A program made the translations under genes and the position numbers. Positions 1-5,024 of a stretch of DNA of 5,782 bases are shown one piece after another. The notes beneath the pieces are model-generated. The model searched no databases. It was not told the DNA's origin and saw only the letters and a program-made list of their open reading frames with translations. Origin of the DNA: Chloroflexota bacterium (lineage in GTDB: Bacteria; Chloroflexota; UBA6077; JADZDV01). Numbering within the stretch: the stretch's first letter is position 1; each line of letters begins with the position of its first letter. The stretch spans positions 1 to 5,782 of the forward strand of contig JADZDV010000048.1 in the NCBI GenBank assembly GCA_020850915.1, read 5' to 3'.

Positions 1-187
1 CGCCGCGCAGCCGCGCCACGACGTTCGGACGGTTGGCGTCGGCCTCGTAGACCTCAGCCTCCAGCCCCGCGTCGGCAAGCATCCGGGCGATGAACGCGGC
101 GACGGCCGCCTCTTCGCCCGAGGGGCTTGGTATCTGGATCAAGCGCTGGGTCAGCTCCACCACGCGGTCTGTCAAGCTCGCGCTCAT
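1..187 (-). CDS. M20-family metallopeptidase/amidohydrolase, N-terminal part
   Basis: Only the first 62 codons lie in the window; the gene runs off the left edge. The peptide begins MSASLTDRVVELTQRLIQIP and continues with SPSGEE at residues 21-26. A helix and the segment NRPNVVARLRG follow near residues 52-62. This is the typical opening of M20 (ArgE/DapE/carboxypeptidase G2-like) zinc hydrolases: an amphipathic helix, an 'IPSPSGEE' turn, then a strand ending in 'NVVARLRG'. The metal ligands come later in the family and are outside the window, so substrate (acyl-amino acid, dipeptide, carbamoyl compound) cannot be told. The start at 187 is chosen because GGAGGG (200-195) lies 7 bases upstream; an ATG at 194 is in another frame. 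The gene follows the racemase-like gene on the same strand after a 59-base gap, so co-transcription is plausible. A small GC-rich hairpin (217-230, 5-bp stem, no T-tract) sits in that gap. Confidence 0.8.
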   Translation of the reverse strand, partial: MSASLTDRVVELTQRLIQIPSPSGEEAAVAAFIARMLADAGLEAEVYEADANRPNVVARLRG

Positions 188-194
188 ACGCCAT

Positions 195-200
195 CCCTCC
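195..200 (-). promoter_or_regulatory. Shine-Dalgarno of the M20-family gene
   Basis: GGAGGG on the minus strand is 7 bases from the ATG at 187. It decides this start over the out-of-frame ATG at 194. Confidence 0.7.
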
Positions 201-246
201 AGCCCCTGCTCGCGCCGCCGGGTCGCCGGCCTCCACGGTCGAGCGG

Positions 247-1425
247 TCAGACTGCTCCGTCGGCTTTCAGGGTCGCGATACGCTCGGGCGAGCAGCCCAG
301 CTCCTCGAGTATGGCGTCAGTGTCCTGGCCGAGCGACGGGGCGAGCCTATCGTAGCAGGCTGGGGTGCTGCCGAGCTGGACCGGGGACGCGAGCTGGAGC
401 AGAGAGCCCGCTTCTAGATGGTCCACGCGGACGAGCAGGCCTCGCTCTCGGACCTGGGCGGAGTCGAACGCCTCCGCTACCTCCAGGACCGGCGTGCAGC
501 AGGTGTCCTTGCCGTCACAGAGCGCTGTCCACTCGTCACGGGTCCGCTCCTGGAAGGTGGCGCGCAGGGAGGTGATCGCCGCTTCGCCCTCATGTCCTTC
601 GGCGAACTGACGCTCCAGCAGGTCCGGGCGCCCGAGCACGGCGCACAGGTTCTCCCAGAACTTCCGCTCGAGGGCGCCGACGGCCAGATGCTTGCCGTCC
701 CGGGTGGGGTAGAGGTTGTAGCAGGGGTAGCGACCCGTGAGCCGCGTCTGGCCCCGGCGCGCGATCTGGCCAGCAACCTCGTACGCCAGCGCCTCGACGA
801 GCAGGGAGAAGGCGCCGTCGAACATCGAGATGTCGACGCGCTGGCCTAGCCCTGTGTGCTGCCGGGCCAGCACCGCCAGCAGGATCCCCACGACGGCCGG
901 CAGCGAGCCGCCGGCCACGTCGGCGATCTGGGTCGGCGGCATAGCCGGCGGCTCGCTGCCGCTCATCGCCAGCATGCCGCTCAGGCTCAGGTAGTTGAGG
1001 TCGTGGCCGGCGTCATCGCGATACGGCCCGCTGGTGCCGTAGCCGGAGATGGCGCAGTAGACCAGGCGCGGGTTGACCTCCCGCAGCGTCTCGTAGCCGA
1101 GTCCAAGCCGCTCCATCACGCCGGGGCGGAACCCCTCCAGCAAGACGTCCGCCGTTCGGACCAGGTCCAGGAAGACACTTCGTCCCTCGGGGTGCTTCAG
1201 GTTGAGCGTGACCGCGCGCTTGTTGCGGTTGAGCATCGCATGGCGGGGAGAGATGCCGTCGACCAGAGGCTGGGTGGTGCGACTCGGGTCACCCATGCCC
1301 GGCCGTTCGACCTTGATGACGTCAGCGCCGAAGTCAGCCAGGATCATCGTCGCTAGCGGACCCGGCAGCAGGCTCGTCAGGTCCAGGACGCGGAGTCCCG
1401 CGAGCGCGCTCATCGCACCAGCCAT
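247..1425 (-). CDS. CaiB/BaiF (class III) CoA-transferase family protein, alpha-methylacyl-CoA racemase-like
   Basis: The 392-residue cytosolic protein is full length for the family. It opens with LAGLRVLDLTSLLPGPLATM, then ADFGADVIKVERP (30-42), ISPRHAMLNRNKRAVTLNLK (58-77) and ADVLLEGFRPGVMERLGLG (92-110), all standard class III CoA-transferase blocks. Features typical of alpha-methylacyl-CoA racemase follow: GHDLNYLSLSG (140-150, His141), IADVAGG (167-173, Asp169), VGALERKFW (249-257, Glu253) and DGKDTCCTPVL (304-314). Their spacing agrees with the His/Asp/Glu catalytic set I recall for the mycobacterial racemase (His126, Asp156, Glu241). I infer epimerisation of a 2-methyl (or similar) acyl-CoA rather than CoA transfer, though transfer is not excluded. 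The start at 1425 (MAGAMSALAG) has GGGAG (1440-1436) 10 bases upstream; ATG 1413 is an alternative without a clear ribosome site. Extension to 1548 adds a low-complexity Arg/Ala tail unlike the family. Confidence 0.9.
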   Translation of the reverse strand: MAGAMSALAGLRVLDLTSLLPGPLATMILADFGADVIKVERPGMGDPSRTTQPLVDGISPRHAMLNRNKRAVTLNLKHPEGRSVFLDLVRTADVLLEGFRPGVMERLGLGYETLREVNPRLVYCAISGYGTSGPYRDDAGHDLNYLSLSGMLAMSGSEPPAMPPTQIADVAGGSLPAVVGILLAVLARQHTGLGQRVDISMFDGAFSLLVEALAYEVAGQIARRGQTRLTGRYPCYNLYPTRDGKHLAVGALERKFWENLCAVLGRPDLLERQFAEGHEGEAAITSLRATFQERTRDEWTALCDGKDTCCTPVLEVAEAFDSAQVRERGLLVRVDHLEAGSLLQLASPVQLGSTPACYDRLAPSLGQDTDAILEELGCSPERIATLKADGAV

Positions 1426-1552
1426 ATCCCTGCCACTCCCAACCGCGGCTCTGCCAGCGTGCAGGTGGTCGTCACGCTTCCCAGACGACCGGCGCCAGGG
1501 TTGAATGGTAGCGGACGGCGCCCTGGCCGGTGCTTGCAACGTGCGCATTATT

Positions 1553-1558
1553 TACAAT
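1553..1558 (+). promoter_or_regulatory. possible -10 element for the carboxymuconolactone decarboxylase-like gene
   Basis: TACAAT lies in the only AT-rich patch (about 1546-1558) of the 166-base divergent intergenic region. TTGCAA at 1534-1539 looks like a -35 but is only 13 bases upstream, which is short, so the promoter assignment is weak. The predicted leader would be about 27 bases. Confidence 0.35.
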
Positions 1559-1579
1559 GGTCGGGGCGACCACTTACCG

Positions 1580-1585
1580 AAAGGA
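1580..1585 (+). promoter_or_regulatory. Shine-Dalgarno deciding the start at 1592
   Basis: AAAGGA is 6 bases before ATG 1592. It favours this start over the in-frame upstream ATG at 1505, whose extra 29 residues fall over the likely promoter. Confidence 0.65.
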
Positions 1586-1591
1586 CGCACG

Positions 1592-2056
1592 ATGGCGGAT
1601 CAGAGCCTGGAAGAGCAGAAGGCGGCGAAGAAGCAGTATCTGCTCAACAAGTACAACCGCAAGGCGGTCGAGACCTGCGAGCGGCTGCAGGGCGAATTCA
1701 ACCTGCGGACGATCGAGGAGTTCGACGAGCTCGATCCGGAGTGGACGGAGGTCTGGCTGACCTGGATCTACGACCACATGTACAACCGCGGCAAGCTTGA
1801 CGACAAGACCCGCATCCTGGTCATTATCGGCGAGTGCTGCGTGTCCGACGAGCAGGTCCAGTTGCCGAACCACATTCGCTCCGCCCTGCGCGCGGGCGCG
1901 ACGAAGGAGGAGATCTGGGAGGTGATCCTCCAGTCGCATATCTACGCGGGCATGCCCAAGATGATCAAGGCGACGCGGGCGTATCGCAGCTTGATGAAGG
2001 ACCTCGGCCTGATGGACCTGAAGGAGCCCGTCTTCCGCGGCGACGCAAGAGAGTAG
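1592..2056 (+). CDS. carboxymuconolactone decarboxylase (CMD)-family protein, PcaC-like
   Basis: This 154-residue soluble, all-helical protein has a charged N-terminal helix (MADQSLEEQKAAKKQYLLNK). Next comes a segment around LDPEWTEVWLTWIYDHMYNRGKLDDKTRILVIIGECC (47-83), then QLPNHIRSALRAGATKEEIWEVILQSHIYAGMPKMIKATRAY (90-131). The pattern R-[IL]-L-x-I-I ... H-I-R-x-A-L-x-x-G-A-T-x-E-E-I-x-E-V-[IL]-x-Q is the CMD core, with His94 at the position of the conserved PcaC histidine. The AhpD-type redox CxxC is absent: positions 87-90 are EQVQ, and Cys82-Cys83 lie elsewhere. It is therefore unlikely to be an AhpD-like peroxidase partner. PcaC decarboxylates 4-carboxymuconolactone in the beta-ketoadipate pathway. 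Many CMD paralogues have other or unknown roles, so the exact reaction is not assigned. It stands alone on its strand, divergent from the racemase-like gene and convergent with the next gene. Confidence 0.85.
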   Translation: MADQSLEEQKAAKKQYLLNKYNRKAVETCERLQGEFNLRTIEEFDELDPEWTEVWLTWIYDHMYNRGKLDDKTRILVIIGECCVSDEQVQLPNHIRSALRAGATKEEIWEVILQSHIYAGMPKMIKATRAYRSLMKDLGLMDLKEPVFRGDARE

Positions 2057-2090
2057 CCCCGGCGCACCCACGACCCGAGGAAAGACGGTC

Positions 2091-2174
2091 CGTAGGGCGG
2101 GCTTCGCCCACCAAATCCCTCTGATCTTCGCTCATGTCGATCGGAAAGACGCGGTGGACAGAGCCCACCCTACG
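2091..2174. repeat. REPIN-like element: two GTAG-type REP hairpins in inverted orientation
   Basis: Two 22-base arms (2091-2112 and 2153-2174) are inverted copies of each other with 18 of 22 matches. They are separated by 40 bases. Each arm, read inward, carries the tetranucleotide GTAG (2092-2095 plus; 2173-2170 minus). Each then has an imperfect 7-bp hairpin with a 3-base loop: left GGCGGGC-TTC-GCCCACC, right (minus) GGTGGGC-TCT-GTCCACC. A GTAG tetranucleotide next to an imperfect palindrome is the hallmark of REP sequences mobilised by RAYT tyrosine transposases, and an inverted pair is a REPIN. No transposase gene is in the window. The element fills most of the gap between two convergent genes and could also act as a bidirectional 3'-end or terminator structure. 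Its right arm includes the TAG stop of the minus-strand gene. Confidence 0.7.
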
Positions 2175-3390
2175 CAGTGTATTCCCGCTCGAGCGCCTCG
2201 CGGGCAGACGGATCGGCGATGGCGATCACCGCTCTCGCCCGCTCGGCGGGGGTCTTGCCGCTGAGCTCCGCCACGCCGAACTCCGTGACGACCATGTCGA
2301 CGAGCGCACCGGGGATGCTCACGGATGCTCCCTCGGACAGTCGGGCGACCAGCCGCGAGCGACCGCTGTTCGTCGTCGCTCGCAGGGCCAGGATGGCGCG
2401 GGCTTCGGGTGACTGAGCCGCGACGCGGCAGAAGTCCAGTGCGCCTCCCACGTTGCTGACGCGGGCCCCGTTGACGATCTCGCAATTCGCGTTGCCGAGC
2501 AGGTCGATCTCCAGCGCGGAGTTGACCGCGACGAGGTTCGGGAACCGCCGCAGGATGCGGGCGGAGTGGGTGTAGGAGGAGGGACGCAGCTCGAAGCGCG
2601 GGTTGGCGTCGGCGCAGGAAAAGAGGCGCGGCGTCCCGAGCAGCTCCCCGACCACGACCTGCTGCACGAGATCGCCCTGCTCCAGGAGGCCGACCGCGCC
2701 GTCCAGGGCGGCCGAGACCAGGGAGAGATGTCTCGGCGGACGATGGGCGAGCACTCGCAGCAGCGCCTCCGGCGCGGAGCCGATGCCGAGCTGGAGGGCG
2801 CAGTCGCGCGGGAGCAGCTCCGCGAGGTGCTCGGCTATGCGATCCGTGGCGGCGTCCACTGGAGCCTCCCGATAGGCGCGCAACGGCGCGCCGGCCTCGA
2901 CGGCCAGGTCGATCTCGTCCGCCTGGAGATAGCACGGGCCCGGCGTGCGGGGCGCGGCCGCGTTGACCTCGGCGATTACGAGGCGCGCGGTGTGGGCCGC
3001 CTGCCAGGAGAAGCCGGCCGAGGCGCCAGAGCTGAAGCGGCCGCGCGCGTCAGCGGGCGCCACCTGGACCAGCGCCACGTCGGGCCGCTCACGCGCGACC
3101 AGCGCCGCCGACTGGCGCCAGGTCCGAAGCAGGAAGGAGACGTTCGGGTCTCTGGCGAGGCCGGGCGCGGCCAGCCAGGTGCGGTAGCGGAACGCGCCCT
3201 TCGTCTCGTCGCCGAGAAAGGGGAACCCGCCGAAGTGCAACGCGCTGCTGATCGTCGAGCCGCGCAGGCGCTCCGCGTCCGCCACCAGCGCGGCGGTCAG
3301 TGTGGTCGGCTCGCCGCAGCCGCCCCCCAGGACGATCGACGCTCCGGGCGCGATGGCGCCGATGGCTTCCGAGGCGCTGACCCACTTCAT
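2170..3390 (-). CDS. single-chain acetyl-CoA hydrolase / 4-hydroxybutyrate CoA-transferase family protein
   Basis: The 406-residue cytosolic protein is slightly shorter than usual (about 420-450). It opens with MKWVSASEAIGAIAPGASIVLGGGCGEP (1-28), the N-terminal CoA-transferase domain start. VIAEVNAAAPRTPGP (138-152) and LQLGIGSAPEALLRVL (199-214) are family blocks. The C-terminal domain has VAVNSALEIDLLGNANCEIVNG (287-308), NVGGALDF (313-320), ATTNSGRSRLVARL (338-351) and VDMVVTEFGVAELSGKTPAERARAVIAIADP (364-394). These identify the Ach1/Cat1/AbfT family, which moves CoA between acids through a glutamyl-CoA intermediate. That glutamate normally sits in a 'HTEM/YTEV' block just before 'DG'. 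Here the stretch reads HLSLVSAALDG (221-231) with no Glu, so transferase chemistry is uncertain. The start is fixed by homology and lacks an upstream Shine-Dalgarno. The stop TAG (2172-2170) lies inside the REPIN-like element. Acyl substrate unknown. Confidence 0.88.
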   Translation of the reverse strand: MKWVSASEAIGAIAPGASIVLGGGCGEPTTLTAALVADAERLRGSTISSALHFGGFPFLGDETKGAFRYRTWLAAPGLARDPNVSFLLRTWRQSAALVARERPDVALVQVAPADARGRFSSGASAGFSWQAAHTARLVIAEVNAAAPRTPGPCYLQADEIDLAVEAGAPLRAYREAPVDAATDRIAEHLAELLPRDCALQLGIGSAPEALLRVLAHRPPRHLSLVSAALDGAVGLLEQGDLVQQVVVGELLGTPRLFSCADANPRFELRPSSYTHSARILRRFPNLVAVNSALEIDLLGNANCEIVNGARVSNVGGALDFCRVAAQSPEARAILALRATTNSGRSRLVARLSEGASVSIPGALVDMVVTEFGVAELSGKTPAERARAVIAIADPSAREALEREYTA

Positions 3391-3397
3391 CGGACAG

Positions 3398-3403
3398 AGT
3401 GTA
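3398..3403 (-). promoter_or_regulatory. possible -10 element giving a leaderless mRNA for the 3390 gene
   Basis: On the minus strand TACACT ends 7 bases before the ATG at 3390, so transcription would begin at or next to the start codon. No purine-rich ribosome site is visible in the 30 bases upstream, which fits a leaderless transcript. No clear -35 is seen at 16-18 bases spacing. Confidence 0.35.
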
Positions 3404-3434
3404 GCGGGCGGGGCGTGCGACCGACGTGTGTTGG

Positions 3435-3444
3435 AACGGCCGTT
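3435..3444. promoter_or_regulatory. perfect 10-bp palindrome, possible operator
   Basis: AACGGCCGTT reads the same on both strands and lies in the 171-base divergent intergenic region, about 50 bases upstream of the -35 at 3494. A second weak palindrome, AACA-T-TGTT, is at 3458-3466. A dimeric regulator could bind either, but no regulator gene is in the window. Confidence 0.3.
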
Positions 3445-3493
3445 GTAGGGGTGCTGCAACATTGTTCGGGCGCACCCGCGGGCGGGGCGTGGT

Positions 3494-3522
3494 TTGACAG
3501 CCCTCCTCCGCCTGTCTAGAAT
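3494..3522 (+). promoter_or_regulatory. near-consensus sigma70-type promoter for the CoA-transferase A/B operon
   Basis: TTGACA (3494-3499) is a perfect -35. It is followed after exactly 17 bases by TAGAAT (3517-3522), a 5-of-6 match to the -10. Transcription would begin near 3529, leaving a leader of about 33 bases before ATG 3562. This is the strongest promoter in the window and suggests high or constitutive expression unless a repressor acts. Confidence 0.75.
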
Positions 3523-3561
3523 GGCCTCCTGACCGGAGATGCAAGAAAGGGCTGCCTTCGG

Positions 3562-4233
3562 ATGACGATCGACAAGCGCACGGCCTCGATGGACGCGGCG
3601 GTGGCCGACCTGCAGGACGGCGCCTCGATCATGGTGGGCGGCTTTGGCGACGTTGGGCTGCCGTTCGAGCTGGTGGACGCGGTCGTTCGGCGCGGCATCG
3701 AGAACCTGACGCTTATCAGCAACAACTGCGGGACCGGGGAGGTAGGACTGGCTCGGCTGTGGCAGCACCGCCGTGTCCGCAAGGTCATCGCCTCGTTCCC
3801 CGCGCAGCGCGGCAACCATCACTTCCTGGCCGCCTATGAGGAGGGCGGCGTGGAGGTGGTGATCGTCCCCCAGGGCACGCTCGCCGAGCGCATCCGGGCG
3901 GCCGGCGCCGGGATCGGCGGCTTCTACACACCGACCGGCGTGGGCACGGTGGTGGCGGAAGGCAAGGAGACACGCCGGATCGACGGGCGGGAGTACCTCC
4001 TCGAGCTGCCGCTGTTCGCGGACGTGGCGCTCATCAAGGCGCACACCGCGGACCCGTACGGCAACCTGCGCTACCGACTGTCCGCGCAGAACTTCAATCC
4101 GATCATGGCCACGGCGTGCACGCTCACGATCGCGCAGGTTGAGCGGCTCGTCCCGGTCGGCGGCCTCGACCCGGACGACATCCACACGCCCGGCCTCTTC
4201 GTGGACCGGGTGGTCCTGGGGAGTGCGCCATGA
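3562..4233 (+). CDS. 3-oxoacid (3-oxoadipate-type) CoA-transferase subunit A
   Basis: The 223-residue alpha subunit belongs to a class I heteromeric CoA-transferase of the PcaI/ScoA/AtoD type. It matches the family signature DG-x2-[hydrophobic]3-GGF-x3-G-x-P with DGASIMVGGFGDVGLP (19-34). Other hallmarks are LTLISNNCGTGEVGLARL (49-66), VIVPQGTLAERIRAAGAGIGGFYTPTGVGT (100-129), AEGKETRRIDGREYLLELPL (132-151), DPYGNLRYR (164-172) and TPGLFVDRVV (209-218). With subunit B it moves CoA from succinyl-CoA (usually) to a 3-oxo acid in the cytosol. 'GIGGFYTPTGVGT' and the SNNCGTGEVGLARL block look closer to PcaI/CatI (3-oxoadipate) than to ScoA (acetoacetate), but this is by eye. The ATG at 3562 has AAAGG (3546-3550) 11 bases upstream, a long spacing. 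Its stop overlaps the start of subunit B by 4 bases. Confidence 0.93.
   Translation: MTIDKRTASMDAAVADLQDGASIMVGGFGDVGLPFELVDAVVRRGIENLTLISNNCGTGEVGLARLWQHRRVRKVIASFPAQRGNHHFLAAYEEGGVEVVIVPQGTLAERIRAAGAGIGGFYTPTGVGTVVAEGKETRRIDGREYLLELPLFADVALIKAHTADPYGNLRYRLSAQNFNPIMATACTLTIAQVERLVPVGGLDPDDIHTPGLFVDRVVLGSAP
4218..4223 (+). promoter_or_regulatory. Shine-Dalgarno of subunit B inside the end of subunit A
   Basis: GGGGAG is 6 bases before ATG 4230. Together with the ATGA stop/start overlap (4230-4233) it indicates translational coupling of the two subunits. Confidence 0.7.
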
Positions 4234-4874
4234 CCCAGCGGGGTTGGACCGACGAGGAGATGGCGACAGCCGTTGCCATCGATCTGCCAGAGGGAGCGTT
4301 CGTCAACCTCGGGATCGGCCTGCCGACGCTCGTCGGCGGGCGAGTGCGCGAGGGGCGGACGGTCTTCTTCCATAGCGAGAACGGCATCCTCGGGATGGGC
4401 CCCCCGGCGCGGCCCGGTGAGGAAGACCCGGACCTGGTGAACGCCGGCAAGACGCCGGTGACCCTCGTCCCCGGGGCGGCGATCGTCCACCACGCCGACT
4501 CGTTCGGGATCATTCGCGGCGGCCACCTGGACGTCGCGGTGCTGGGCGCCATGCAGGTCTCGGAGCGCGGCGACCTGGCGAACTGGATAGTAGGCGGCCA
4601 GACGCTGGGAAGCATCGGCGGCGCCATGGACCTGGCGCTTGGAGCGAAGAGGACGGTGGCTATCATGCGCCACACGGATAACCAGGGCCGGCCGAAGATC
4701 GTGAAGGAGTGCACCTACCCGCTGACGGCGGCACGGTGCATCGATCGGATCTACACCAACCTGGCGGTCATTCGCGTCACGCCCGATGGCCTGGTGGTGG
4801 AACGGCTAGCCCCTGGCGTCAGCCCGGACGACGTGCAGGCAGTGACCGAGCCGCCGCTGACACTCTGCGACTGA
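4230..4874 (+). CDS. 3-oxoacid (3-oxoadipate-type) CoA-transferase subunit B
   Basis: The 214-residue beta subunit is of normal length and pairs with the preceding gene (PcaJ/ScoB/AtoA type). FVNLGIGLPTLVG (24-36) is the conserved N-terminal strand and loop. FHSENGILGMG (47-57) matches the family active-site signature [LF]-[HQ]-S-E-N-G, placing the catalytic glutamate, which forms the glutamyl-CoA thioester, at Glu50. HHADSFGIIRGGHLDVAVLGAMQVSERGDLANW (87-119), GSIGGAMDL (127-135) and KIVKECTYPLTAARCIDRIYTNLAVI (156-181) complete the family core. The active site is intact, so the A/B pair should be a working enzyme. The acceptor acid (3-oxoadipate, acetoacetate or another 3-oxo acid) is not determined by these motifs. 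Location downstream of A and upstream of a thiolase fits beta-keto acid breakdown. Confidence 0.94.
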   Translation: MTQRGWTDEEMATAVAIDLPEGAFVNLGIGLPTLVGGRVREGRTVFFHSENGILGMGPPARPGEEDPDLVNAGKTPVTLVPGAAIVHHADSFGIIRGGHLDVAVLGAMQVSERGDLANWIVGGQTLGSIGGAMDLALGAKRTVAIMRHTDNQGRPKIVKECTYPLTAARCIDRIYTNLAVIRVTPDGLVVERLAPGVSPDDVQAVTEPPLTLCD

Positions 4875-4875
4875 G

Positions 4876-4897
4876 GCCAGCAGACCGGCTCGCTGGC
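4876..4897 (+). terminator. weak hairpin after the CoA-transferase operon
   Basis: GCCAGC (4876-4881) and GCTGGC (4892-4897) form a 6-bp stem with a 10-base loop directly after the subunit B stop. No T-tract follows, so it is not a convincing intrinsic terminator; it may be a 3'-end or attenuation structure, or chance in GC-rich DNA. Confidence 0.25.
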
Positions 4898-4924
4898 GAC
4901 CTGCGCCTCGTCGTTCCCCGGCGC

Positions 4925-4930
4925 TAGAAT
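4925..4930 (+). promoter_or_regulatory. possible -10 element for the thiolase gene
   Basis: TAGAAT here shares the 7-mer CTAGAAT with the strong promoter at 3516-3522. No good -35 lies 16-18 bases upstream, so it would be a weaker or activator-dependent promoter. Start of transcription would be near 4937, about 88 bases before the thiolase ATG. Confidence 0.4.
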
Positions 4931-4940
4931 TCGGTCCGCG

Positions 4941-4963
4941 GGCGCCGTTGGAACAGCGGCGCC
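4941..4963 (+). promoter_or_regulatory. 10-bp stem-loop in the thiolase leader
   Basis: GGCGCCGTTG (4941-4950) pairs with CAGCGGCGCC (4954-4963) through nine Watson-Crick pairs and one G-T wobble, leaving a GAA triloop. It begins a few bases after the predicted transcription start. No T-run follows, so it is more likely an mRNA 5'-end structure or operator than an intrinsic terminator. A shorter competing pairing (GGAAC 4950-4954 with GTTCC 4969-4973) is possible. Confidence 0.45.
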
Positions 4964-5024
4964 GAACCGTTCCTACATGCAATGAAGACGCTGCGAACGC
5001 GGGTCTGTGAGGTCCGGAGGTCTC

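Noticed and set aside
217..230. GCCGG-GTCG-CCGGC hairpin between the racemase-like and M20 genes
   Set aside because: The stem is only 5 bp with no T-tract and is expected by chance at this GC content, so it was not called as a terminator.
1426..1548. Extension of the racemase-like gene to an ATG at 1548
   Set aside because: The added 41 residues are not family-like and would run through the divergent promoter region; a Shine-Dalgarno supports 1425.
1574..2071. 165-codon minus-strand ORF over the CMD-family gene
   Set aside because: It is antisense to a gene with clear family motifs and its Leu/Val/Asp-rich translation matches nothing I recognise.
2079..2151. GGAAAGACG direct repeat as a target-site duplication of the REPIN-like element
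   Set aside because: One copy lies inside the element rather than at its border, so it cannot be a simple flanking duplication.
2566..3519. 317-codon plus-strand ORF
   Set aside because: It lies antisense to the well-recognised gene at 2170-3390 and its translation is low-complexity Gly/Arg/Ala with no recognisable domain.
3391..4185. N-terminal extension of the minus-strand CoA-transferase-like reading frame to position 4185
   Set aside because: The extra 265 residues are antisense to subunit A, have no family resemblance and are Arg/His-rich as expected for GC-rich shadow frames; the family start fits ATG 3390.
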